This document shows positions 13,761-20,382 of a stretch of 25,427 nucleotides of DNA, piece after piece (the stretch's first letter is position 1; every line of letters begins with the position of its first letter). The notes beneath the pieces were generated by a model. It searched no databases, was not told the DNA's origin, and was given only the letters and a program-made list of their open reading frames with translations. Position numbers and translations under genes: made by a program. Source of the stretch: CAVVSD01 sp963757125 (GTDB taxonomy: Bacteria; Actinomycetota; Thermoleophilia; Solirubrobacterales; Solirubrobacteraceae); the NCBI GenBank assembly GCA_963757125.1, contig CAVWQP010000007.1:1-25427 (forward strand). The letters run 5' to 3'.

Positions 13761-14570
13761 CTAGGCCTCGAGGAAGTCCGCGAGGACCCGCGTGAAGCGC
13801 TTCGTCTGCTCGATCTGGACCCAGTGCCCGCAGTTGCGGAACGCGTGCAGCTCGGCGTTGGGCAGCAGGTCGAGCGCCTTCAGGCTCGAGGCCGCGAACG
13901 GGATGACCTCGTCCTCGTAGCCGTGGATGAGCAGCGTGGGCTGCGCGATGCTCCGGAGCGTCGCCGCGTCGAGCGCGAGGTCGTCGACCCAGCGCTGGCG
14001 CGGCGCGGGGAACATCGCCTCGTAGCTCTCGCGGGTGTGCGGCTCGAGGCTCGTCTCGTAGCGGAGCGTCACGAGGTCGTCGGTCGCGACCGCGTCGTCG
14101 TCGTACGCGAACAGCCTCACGAGACGACGCATCTCCTCGAGCCCGGGCTCGTAGCCCCAGACCTGGTCGAGCCCGGGCGGCAGGTCGAACGCGACGCCCG
14201 TCGTCCCCATGAGGACGAGCCGCTCGACGAGCTCCGGGCGCTCGGCCGCCATCGAGAGCGCGATCGCGCCACCCATGGAGTTGCCGACGACGTGGAGACG
14301 CTCGATGCCGAGCGCGTCGACCAGCGCGAGCGCGTGACGCGTCCAGGCCGCGCGGCCGTAGCTCCCGTCCGCAGGGCGCCCGGTCCTGCCGAAGCCGAGC
14401 TGATCGTGCGCGACGACGTGGAACGACCCTGCGAGCGCGGGCAGCACGAGGCGCCAGTTCGCCCACGCGGAGACGCCGGGGCCCGAGCCGTGCAGCAGCA
14501 GCACCGTGGGTCCGTCGCCCGTCTCGTGGACGTGGGTGGGGACGCCGCCGACCTCGATCTCCCGCTCCAT
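13761..14570 (-). CDS. Alpha/beta hydrolase, 2-hydroxymuconate-semialdehyde (C-C bond) hydrolase-like
   Basis: A complete hydrolase of 269 residues. It has H-G-S-G-P-G (27-32), the oxyanion signature of meta-cleavage-product hydrolases, nucleophile Ser98 in G-N-S-M-G-G, likely acid D220 in H-G-Y-E-D, and His249 in G-H-W-V-Q-I-E. These are the features of XylF/DmpD/BphD-type enzymes that split the ring-cleavage product into a short acid and 2-hydroxypentadienoate. It is the first gene of the operon, before the dioxygenase and hydratase. I chose ATG 14570 over GTG 14579 because a TTGACA / TTTAGT promoter pair places the transcript start right at this ATG, and the GTG lies inside the -10 element. 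Confidence 0.9.
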   Translation of the reverse strand: MEREIEVGGVPTHVHETGDGPTVLLLHGSGPGVSAWANWRLVLPALAGSFHVVAHDQLGFGRTGRPADGSYGRAAWTRHALALVDALGIERLHVVGNSMGGAIALSMAAERPELVERLVLMGTTGVAFDLPPGLDQVWGYEPGLEEMRRLVRLFAYDDDAVATDDLVTLRYETSLEPHTRESYEAMFPAPRQRWVDDLALDAATLRSIAQPTLLIHGYEDEVIPFAASSLKALDLLPNAELHAFRNCGHWVQIEQTKRFTRVLADFLEA

Positions 14571-14577
14571 GTGACCC

Positions 14578-14607
14578 ACTAAATCAGCTAGTTCATATAG
14601 CTGTCAA
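14578..14607 (-). promoter_or_regulatory. Promoter of the meta-cleavage operon
   Basis: On the minus strand a consensus -35 TTGACA (14607-14602) is followed after 18 bases by TTTAGT (14583-14578), a 4 of 6 match to TATAAT, and then 7 bases to ATG 14570. This predicts a leaderless mRNA. An inverted repeat lies between the two hexamers. Confidence 0.55.
14585..14603. promoter_or_regulatory. Inverted-repeat operator candidate between meta-cleavage operon and gntR-type gene
   Basis: CAGCTA (14585-14590) and TAGCTG (14598-14603) form a perfect inverted repeat around a 7-base AT-rich spacer. It lies between the -35 and -10 of the catabolic operon and just upstream of the regulator's own promoter. 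A looser pair, GTTCA (14591) and TGAAC (14627), and an ATACGTAT palindrome (14616-14623) lie next to it. FadR-type GntR regulators usually bind such dyads next to their own genes, so this is the likely site for the protein encoded at 14638. Confidence 0.55.
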
Positions 14608-14620
14608 CCGACTCGATACG

Positions 14621-14626
14621 TATAGT
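14621..14626 (+). promoter_or_regulatory. -10 element for GntR-type regulator
   Basis: TATAGT, 5 of 6 to consensus, 11 bases before ATG 14638. The transcript would have at most a few leader bases. It overlaps the ATACGTAT palindrome, which suggests autoregulation. Confidence 0.5.
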
Positions 14627-14637
14627 TGAACACCCTG

Positions 14638-15360
14638 ATGTCCGCCGACGGCACGCGCAGCGCAGTGAGGCTCGAGGACCTGAGCATCCCGCTGCCGCGC
14701 GCGCTCGCGCAGACGATCGAGGCGCGCATCGCGCACGAGGGCCTGCCGGCGGGCACACGGCTGGGGACGAAGAGCGATCTGCGGGAGGAGTTCGGCGTCG
14801 CCTCCACGACCGTCAACGAGGCGCTGCGTCTGTTGGAGACCCGCGGGCTCGTGCGGACGAAGCGGGGCCCCGGCGGCGGGATCTTCGTCTCCGATCCGTC
14901 GGGTTGGCTCGCGCTGAGCGAGCTGGTCCTGGGCCTCAAGCACTCCGGCACCGCCGTGAAGGACGGGCTCGCGGTGCGGCACGCCCTCGAGCCGCTGATC
15001 GCGGCCGACGCCGCGCGCAACCACCGGGCGCGCGACCTGCGCGAGCTGCGCGCCCTGCTCGCGACGCTGGCCGACCGGGTGGACGATCCTGCCGGGTACC
15101 TGCGCGCGAACTGGGCGCTGCACCGCCGCATCAGCGCGCTGTGCGCGAACGACTTCGCCCGCTCGCTGTACGACGGGCTCCTGGGCTTCGCGGAGAGCGA
15201 GGTCGAGGACGTGGCGGGCCGCGGCGTGTTCGACGGCGCCGCGAACCTCGAGGTCCACCGCGAGTACGTCGAGGCGATCGGCTCCGGCGATCCGGAGCTC
15301 GCGGCGGAGGCCGCGCTGCGCCACAACGCAGCCGCGTCCTACGCGACGACCCGCGGCTGA
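14638..15360 (+). CDS. GntR/FadR-type transcriptional regulator with FCD domain
   Basis: A complete 240-residue regulator. The N-terminal winged helix-turn-helix covers about residues 17-84 with L-P-A-G-T-R-L, S-D-L-R-E-E-F-G-V-A-S-T-T-V-N-E-A-L-R-L-L and the glycine-rich wing G-P-G-G-G-I-F-V. The C-terminal FCD effector domain follows; N158-x3-H162, H207 and H229 match the metal-binding set of FCD domains, with Asn for the usual Asp. Such proteins are mostly repressors released by a carboxylic-acid ligand. It is divergent from the meta-cleavage operon with a dyad in between, so it most likely controls that operon in response to a ring-cleavage intermediate; this is inference. Confidence 0.92.
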   Translation: MSADGTRSAVRLEDLSIPLPRALAQTIEARIAHEGLPAGTRLGTKSDLREEFGVASTTVNEALRLLETRGLVRTKRGPGGGIFVSDPSGWLALSELVLGLKHSGTAVKDGLAVRHALEPLIAADAARNHRARDLRELRALLATLADRVDDPAGYLRANWALHRRISALCANDFARSLYDGLLGFAESEVEDVAGRGVFDGAANLEVHREYVEAIGSGDPELAAEAALRHNAAASYATTRG

Positions 15361-15373
15361 GCGGCGACCGCCG

Positions 15374-15721
15374 TCAGCCGACGTCGGCCCGGCGCACCGC
15401 CGAGCCGCCGGAGACGTGGTGCAGCGCCGCGTCCACCAGCACCGCGACGTCCTCGTCGTGGAGCGCATAGCGCCGGCGGCGACCGATCCGCTCGACGCTC
15501 ACGATCCGGTGCTCGCGCAGGACGCGCAGCTGGTGCGAGACCGCCGACTGCTCCATCCCGGTCGCGTCGGTCAGCTCGCCGACCGTGCACGGGCGCTCGC
15601 GCAGGAGCATGAGGATGTTCACCCGGCTCGTCGACGAGAGGGCGAACATGGCGTCGGCGATCGACTCGACGACATGCGGCGGAGGGAGGGTGGGAAGGGG
15701 CGCGTCGTCCTGGCGGGCCAC
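15374..15721 (-). CDS. ArsR/SmtB-family transcriptional regulator
   Basis: A 115-residue winged-helix protein. The ArsR pattern is clear: D-A-M-F-A-L-S-S-T-S-R-V-N-I-L, C-T-V-G-E-L, recognition helix S-A-V-S-H-Q-L-R-V-L-R, then a basic wing R-R-R-R-Y-A-L. The last helix reads H-D-E-D-V-A-V-L-V-D-A-A-L-H-H-V. Compared with the alpha-5 metal site of SmtB, D89 and H102 occupy ligand positions, D91 replaces a histidine and G105 replaces a glutamate. So a metal inducer is possible but not certain. GTG 15721 has TAGCAT 6 bases upstream. It is divergent from the UbiB-like gene, 56 bases away, and ends 13 bases from the GntR-type gene. Confidence 0.88.
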   Translation of the reverse strand: MARQDDAPLPTLPPPHVVESIADAMFALSSTSRVNILMLLRERPCTVGELTDATGMEQSAVSHQLRVLREHRIVSVERIGRRRRYALHDEDVAVLVDAALHHVSGGSAVRRADVG

Positions 15722-15727
15722 GAGCGC

Positions 15728-15733
15728 ATGCTA
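15728..15733 (-). promoter_or_regulatory. -10 element for leaderless arsR-type gene
   Basis: TAGCAT on the minus strand, 6 bases before GTG 15721; it also overlaps a GCATGC palindrome (15726-15731). A leaderless transcript is inferred. Confidence 0.5.
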
Positions 15734-15764
15734 GCCCGGCGAGCGGGGCTGTCGGCCATCCCTG

Positions 15765-15770
15765 CATACT
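15765..15770 (+). promoter_or_regulatory. -10 element for UbiB-like gene
   Basis: CATACT (4 of 6 to TATAAT), 7 bases before GTG 15778, in the short divergent gap with the arsR-type gene. No ribosome site is seen, which fits a leaderless start. Confidence 0.4.
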
Positions 15771-15777
15771 CGGCGCC

Positions 15778-17754
15778 GTGCGCGTCGTGCTCGGAGTCAT
15801 CCTGTTCGCCCTGTTCGTCCTCGTGGTCGGGAAGGCGAGCGGCCGGCTCCTCGGGATCCGGCTGGGCAACGCGCGCGGCGCGCTCGTCGGGACGATCGGC
15901 TGGATCGCGGGCGTCACGGCGGTGGCCTTCACGCTCGACGACTCGCCGCGCTCGGGCCTCACCGTCCACGTCGACAACGTCGGTCAGGCGCTCGGCGCGT
16001 CTGCGCTCGTGGTGTTCTTCGGGGTCCTGGCGGCGATGCCGGTGGCGATCGGCATCGATCTGCTCACGCGCGGCGCGCCGGTCGCGAAGCGCAGGCGAGG
16101 TCGCTGGTGGCTGCACCCGGTCCGCTCCCTCAAGGCGGAGCTGGCGCCCTACAGCCGGCTGCGCGAGGTGATCGGCAACGCGCGCCGCGCGAACCTCCTG
16201 CACTGGCGCTACGCGACGGGCGCCGCGCTCGACTCGCCCGACCTCACCCACCGCGTCCGCACCGTGCTCGAGGAGTCCGGCGGGATGATGGTCAAGCTCG
16301 GGCAGATCGCCTCGACGCGCAACGACGTGCTCCCCGCGCCGCTGACCACCGAGCTCTCCAAGCTCCGCGCGGACGTGATGCCGGTCCCGCCCGACGACGT
16401 CCGCGTCGCCATCGAGGAGGAGCTCGGAGAGCCGGTCGAGCAGGCGTTCGCCTCGTTCGAGTGGGAGCCGCTCGCCGCCGCGTCGATCGGCCAGACGCAC
16501 CGGGCGGTGCTGCGCGACGGGACGCGGGTCGTCGTCAAGGTGCGGCGGCCGGGCATCGAGGACGTCGTCGCGCGCGACGCGTCGGTCCTGCGGATGATCT
16601 CCGACCGCCTCGAGCGCCGTGTCGAGGCCGCGCGGTCGATCGGGCTGCGCGGGCTGACCGAGGAGCTCATCGGCGGCCTCCAGGAGGAGCTCGAGTTCCT
16701 GCACGAGGCCAAGGTCGGCACCGCGCTGGCCAAGAACCGGGCAGGCGACGTCGGGATCTCGGTGCCGCGCGTGTACACGACGCTCTCGACCGACGGGATC
16801 CTCGTCATGGAGGAGGTGGTGGGCAGGTCGGTCGGCGAGGCCGAGGCGCTGGACGCGTCGCCGGTCCCCCGCCCCCAGCTCGCGCGCCGGGTGCTCGCGT
16901 CCTACATCGGCCAGATCCTCGACGACGGGCTGTTCCACGCCGATCCGCACCCGGGCAACATGCTCATCGACGCCGAGGGCACGATCTGGCTGCTGGACTT
17001 CGGGTCGGTCGGGCGCCTGGACGCCCGCGCGCTGAACGGCCTGCGCGGCATCGCGCTCGGCGTGGCCACGAACGAGCCCGGGCTGCTCGCGCGCGCGGCG
17101 CGCGATCTCGCGGGCGACGACGGCGCGGTCGACCTCCGGGCCCTGGAGGCGGACATGGGCGTGGCGCTGGGCCAGCTCGACTCCCCCGGCGGCATGGACC
17201 CGCGGCTCATCCGCGACGTGCTCTCGGTCATGCGCCGGCACGGCATGCGCCCGCCGTCGTCGGTCACGCTGCTGGCGCGCTCGCTGCTGACGATCGAGGG
17301 CACCCTGCGCCTCATCGATCCCGGCTTCAGCCTCACCGCGACGAGCCGCGAGGTCGTCCTCAGCGACCACGGCGACGCGATCGGCACGCCGGAGGAGATC
17401 CTCCAGCGCGAGGCGCTGCGGGCGCTTCCGTCGCTGCGGACGCTGCCCGAGCACGTCGAGACGCTCGCCAACCAGCTGCGATCGGGCCGCCTCAGCGTGC
17501 AGACCGAGCTGTTCGCCGGCGAGAGCCGCCACGTCGTCGACAACTGGGTCGACCGCATCGTCATCGCGGCGACCGGCGGCCTCGGCGCGATCGCCGGCGC
17601 GATCGTGCTGTTCGCGGCCTCGGCGACGGACGGCAACGACGCGGTGCAGACGACCCTGTGGATCCTCGGGTTCGCCGGGCTCACCGGCGGCTCGGTGCTG
17701 CTGATGCGCGCCGCGGCCCGTGCGTTGCGACGGACCGCGGGACGCATCGAGTAG
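15778..17754 (+). CDS. ABC1/UbiB (AarF) family atypical kinase-like membrane protein
   Basis: A complete 658-residue protein. Two membrane segments open it (about residues 2-20 and 78-98) and two close it. Between them is the atypical kinase core: the K-x-G-Q motif V-K-L-G-Q (172-176) specific to this family, the A-A-A-S loop (233-236) replacing the usual glycine-rich loop, Lys254 in V-V-K-V-R-R-P-G, H-A-D-P-H-P-G-N (387-394) as the catalytic loop and L-L-D-F-G (D407) as the metal-binding aspartate. Family members act as ATPases in quinone or lipid metabolism at membranes. In an actinobacterium making menaquinone, the target is unknown. It is longer than UbiB because of the extra N-terminal segments. 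Confidence 0.93.
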   Translation: MRVVLGVILFALFVLVVGKASGRLLGIRLGNARGALVGTIGWIAGVTAVAFTLDDSPRSGLTVHVDNVGQALGASALVVFFGVLAAMPVAIGIDLLTRGAPVAKRRRGRWWLHPVRSLKAELAPYSRLREVIGNARRANLLHWRYATGAALDSPDLTHRVRTVLEESGGMMVKLGQIASTRNDVLPAPLTTELSKLRADVMPVPPDDVRVAIEEELGEPVEQAFASFEWEPLAAASIGQTHRAVLRDGTRVVVKVRRPGIEDVVARDASVLRMISDRLERRVEAARSIGLRGLTEELIGGLQEELEFLHEAKVGTALAKNRAGDVGISVPRVYTTLSTDGILVMEEVVGRSVGEAEALDASPVPRPQLARRVLASYIGQILDDGLFHADPHPGNMLIDAEGTIWLLDFGSVGRLDARALNGLRGIALGVATNEPGLLARAARDLAGDDGAVDLRALEADMGVALGQLDSPGGMDPRLIRDVLSVMRRHGMRPPSSVTLLARSLLTIEGTLRLIDPGFSLTATSREVVLSDHGDAIGTPEEILQREALRALPSLRTLPEHVETLANQLRSGRLSVQTELFAGESRHVVDNWVDRIVIAATGGLGAIAGAIVLFAASATDGNDAVQTTLWILGFAGLTGGSVLLMRAAARALRRTAGRIE

Positions 17755-18921
17755 CTAGGACAGGCGGTTGCTCGCGATCCGGGCGCCCTCGGCCAGCGCC
17801 TCGAGCTTCGCCCACTGGACCTCCGGGTGCACCCGCTGCAGGAACGCCGTCTGGGCGAAGCCGCAGTCGGTGCCCGCCATGACGTGCTCGGGGCCGACGA
17901 CCTCGGCGAGCCGGACCAGGCGGTCCGCGACGAGGTCGGGGTGCTCGACGATCGTCGTGTGGTGCGTGACCACGCCCGGGATGAGCACGCGGCCCTCCGG
18001 CAGCTTGACGTCCTCCCAGACGTGCCACTCGTGCTCGTGGCGCGGGTTGGCCTGCTCCATCGCGTACGCCCCGGCCTCGACCTGCAGGACGAGGTCGACG
18101 ACGTCGGCCAGCGGCGGGTCGAAGGCGTGCGGGCCGTGCCAGCTGCCCCAGCAGATGTGGTAGCGGACCTTCTCCGGCGGGATCCCCTTCAGCGCGTGGT
18201 TCAGCGCGTCCACCCGCAGCTGGGCCCACTTGCGGTAGTCCTCGATCGAGCCGCCCTCGGCGAGGATCGAGTCGCACTCGTGCATGAGCACGGCGTCGTC
18301 GACCTGGAGCATGAGCCCCGCGTCGACGATCGCGTTGTACTCGACCGCGAGGGCGTCTGCGAGCGCGTAGACGAACTCCTCCTCCGTCCCGTAGTGCTCG
18401 TTCTCCAGCCAGTACGTGCTGGCCGGCGCGACGACGGGCAGGAAGCCCTCGACGTCCTTGCCCTGCAGCGCGGCCTTGAAGTTGTCGATGTCGCGGTCGA
18501 GCGCGGTGCGGTCGTAGGTCACCGGACCGGTGCAGACCCACACGCTCGGAGCCGGCATGGGCACCTCGGCCTCACGGAGGGCGCGGCCGAACTCCTTGTC
18601 GTGCTGCGCGTACGCGCCCGGGAACGCGAGGCGGTCGCGGCTGGGCGGCAGGCGCGTCTCGCCGGCGGGGATCGCGCGCGACTCGACGCCGCTGATGCGG
18701 TCGTACAGGTAGCTGATCCAGTTGGCCTTGCCGTACTCGCCGTCGCTCACGATGTCGATGCCGGCCTGGTCCTGGCGTGCGACGACGTCGGCGACCGTCG
18801 TGCGCAGCGTCTCGGCGTAGGCCGCCTCGTCGTAGGACTCGCCGCGCCCCATCGCGGCCTCGAACACGAGAAGCTCCGGCGGCCGGATCAGGCTCCCCAC
18901 GTGCGTCGAACGGATCTCCAT
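17755..18921 (-). CDS. Cobalamin-independent methionine synthase II-like (MetE C-terminal domain) methyltransferase
   Basis: A single-domain 388-residue protein resembling the catalytic C-terminal half of MetE. It starts S-T-H-V-G-S-L-I-R-P and includes S-D-G-E-Y-G-K, then the zinc site H255-x-C257 (Y-H-I-C-W-G), probably E289, and C353 in G-T-D-C-G-F. True methionine synthases are about twice as long. Stand-alone proteins of this type include archaeal methyltransferases and epoxyalkane:coenzyme M transferases, so the job is zinc-activated thiol chemistry with an unknown acceptor. ATG 18921 is preferred: GGGGGAG lies upstream, and the residues before it look non-coding. It abuts the UbiB-like gene tail to tail, with no gap. 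Confidence 0.88.
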   Translation of the reverse strand: MEIRSTHVGSLIRPPELLVFEAAMGRGESYDEAAYAETLRTTVADVVARQDQAGIDIVSDGEYGKANWISYLYDRISGVESRAIPAGETRLPPSRDRLAFPGAYAQHDKEFGRALREAEVPMPAPSVWVCTGPVTYDRTALDRDIDNFKAALQGKDVEGFLPVVAPASTYWLENEHYGTEEEFVYALADALAVEYNAIVDAGLMLQVDDAVLMHECDSILAEGGSIEDYRKWAQLRVDALNHALKGIPPEKVRYHICWGSWHGPHAFDPPLADVVDLVLQVEAGAYAMEQANPRHEHEWHVWEDVKLPEGRVLIPGVVTHHTTIVEHPDLVADRLVRLAEVVGPEHVMAGTDCGFAQTAFLQRVHPEVQWAKLEALAEGARIASNRLS

Positions 18922-18936
18922 GTGACTCCCCCGGAT

Positions 18937-18980
18937 TTGCGGTCGGACCGCCGCAACAATATGCACATTCACGCATGTGC
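18937..18980. promoter_or_regulatory. Two inverted repeats between methyltransferase-like and GST-fragment genes
   Basis: First dyad: TTGCGG (18937-18942) with CCGCAA (18951-18956), containing the tight palindrome GCGGTC-G-GACCGC (18939-18951). Second dyad: GCACAT (18963-18968) with ATGTGC (18975-18980). Both lie in the 80-base gap between divergent starts, where operators are expected. No regulator gene is adjacent. Confidence 0.4.
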
Positions 18981-18989
18981 GGACCGACC

Positions 18990-18995
18990 TAGGCT
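18990..18995 (+). promoter_or_regulatory. -10 element for GST-fragment gene
   Basis: TAGGCT, 6 bases before CTG 19002, in the same layout as the other leaderless starts in the window. The TAG is also an in-frame stop just upstream of the GST frame. Confidence 0.4.
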
Positions 18996-19001
18996 CGGCG
19001 A

Positions 19002-19358
19002 CTGCTCGTCCTGCACCTCCATCCGTTCGCGTCCTACTGCCAGAAGGCGCTCATCGCGCTCTACGAGCTCGACGTGCCGTTCGAGCGCCACCTCGTCGAG
19101 GGCGAGGAGGGCCGCGCCGAGCACGTCCGCCTCTGGCCGATGGGCGGGATGCCGGTCCTCGTCGACCGCGACGCCGGCGAGGTGCTCCCCGAGTCCTCGA
19201 TCGTCATGGAGTACGTCGACGCCTTCGCCGCCGAGCAGCCACGGCTCATCCCCGGCGACCCGCGGACCGCGCTCGAGGTCCGGCGCTGGGACCGTTTCTT
19301 CGACGCGCACGTCCAGACCCCGATGCAGGCGGACATGGACGCGCTCGACCCCGTCTAG
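19002..19358 (+). pseudogene. Truncated glutathione S-transferase (thioredoxin-like domain only), CTG start
   Basis: The frame begins after an in-frame TAG (18990-18992), and homology runs from the first codon: L-L-V-L-H-L-H-P-F-A-S-Y-C-Q-K-A-L. It has the cis-proline turn G-M-P-V-L-V-D and the thiol-binding P-E-S-S-I-V-M-E-Y. The second domain stops at R-R-W-D-R-F-F-D followed by about 16 residues, whereas normal proteins continue for about 100 more. No ATG or GTG fits the fold, so translation would have to start at CTG 19002, 6 bases after a TAGGCT hexamer. It is either a decayed gene or a small single-domain thiol protein; S-Y-C-Q-K gives a potential catalytic Cys. An alpha/beta hydrolase gene follows 32 bases later. 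Confidence 0.6.
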
Positions 19359-19390
19359 CCTACGCCGACCGTCGTCCGAGGGGAGAGCGA

Positions 19391-20368
19391 ATGACCACGT
19401 CGGAGGCTGCCGACATCTTCGTGCCGCACGCGTTCGAGGAGCAGCAGGTCGATCTGGGCGAGATCCGCATGAACTACGCGACGACCGGCTCCTCCGAGCT
19501 GCCGGCGCTGCTCCTCATCCCGTCGCAGACGGAGTCCTGGTGGGGCTACGAGGACGCCATGCCGCTGCTGGCGGAGCGCTTCCAGGTCTTCGCCGTCGAC
19601 CTGCGCGGCCAGGGCCGCTCGACGCGCACGCCGGGTCGCTACACGCTCGACAACATGGGCAACGACCTCGTCCGGTTCATCGACCTCGTCGTCGGGCGAC
19701 CGGTGGTCGCCGCCGGCAACTCCTCCGGCGGCGTCCTCGCGGCCTGGCTCTCCGCCTACGCGAAGCCCGGGCAGGTGACCCGCGTGGTCTGCGAGGACCC
19801 GCCGCTCTTCGCGTCCGAGGTCGATCCCGCCTGCGGGCACTCGATCCGCCAGTCGGCGGGCCCGGTCTTCGCCACGTTCAACAAGTGGCTGGGCGACGGG
19901 TGGTCGATCGGCGACTGGGCCGGCATGCAGGCGGCGTTCCCGACCGAGTTGCCCGGGTACATGCTGCGCGCCCTCGGGCCGATGCGCCTCGGCTCGCCGC
20001 CCGACCCCGCGCGCCCGGACGAGCCGCCGCAGAACATGAAGGAGTACGACCCCGAGTGGGGACGGGCGTTCTGGACCGGGACGGTCGCCTCGAGCTGCGA
20101 CCACGCCCGCATGCTCGCGGCGGCGAGCACGCCGATGCTGCTCACGCACCACTACCGCGACATCGACGCGGAGACCGGCAGCCTCATGGGCGCGATCTCC
20201 GAGGAGCAGGTCCGCGGCGTCCGCCGGCTCGTCACCGGGGCCGGACAGGAGTTCGCGCTCCTCGACGTGCCGGACTCGGCGCACGCGATGCACCGCCACG
20301 ATCCGGAGCTCTACGCGCGGACGCTCGTCGACTGGGGCGCCGAGGATTCGGTCGCGATGTCCGAGTGA
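19391..20368 (+). CDS. Alpha/beta hydrolase
   Basis: A complete 325-residue alpha/beta hydrolase. The nucleophile elbow is G-N-S-S-G-G (Ser111), the strand before it ends V-D-L-R-G-Q-G-R-S, and the C-terminal histidine is H298 in D-S-A-H-A-M. The usual H-G of the oxyanion loop is replaced by P-S-Q-T-E-S-W-W-G, which is less common. The substrate is unknown; the neighbours (GST fragment, methyltransferase-like gene) suggest handling of some organic compound. ATG 19391 is preceded by GGGGAGAG, a good ribosome site. The stop overlaps a possible GTG start of the next small gene. Confidence 0.87.
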   Translation: MTTSEAADIFVPHAFEEQQVDLGEIRMNYATTGSSELPALLLIPSQTESWWGYEDAMPLLAERFQVFAVDLRGQGRSTRTPGRYTLDNMGNDLVRFIDLVVGRPVVAAGNSSGGVLAAWLSAYAKPGQVTRVVCEDPPLFASEVDPACGHSIRQSAGPVFATFNKWLGDGWSIGDWAGMQAAFPTELPGYMLRALGPMRLGSPPDPARPDEPPQNMKEYDPEWGRAFWTGTVASSCDHARMLAAASTPMLLTHHYRDIDAETGSLMGAISEEQVRGVRRLVTGAGQEFALLDVPDSAHAMHRHDPELYARTLVDWGAEDSVAMSE

Positions 20369-20370
20369 CG

Positions 20371-20376
20371 TACGAT
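20371..20376 (+). promoter_or_regulatory. -10 element for small unknown gene
   Basis: TACGAT, 6 bases before GTG 20383, matching the leaderless layout seen repeatedly in this window. It decides between GTG 20383 and GTG 20365. Confidence 0.4.
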
Positions 20377-20382
20377 CTTCGT

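Noticed and set aside
14571..14579. GTG 14579 as the start of the alpha/beta hydrolase
   Set aside because: It lies inside the predicted -10 hexamer; ATG 14570 fits the promoter and loses no conserved residue.
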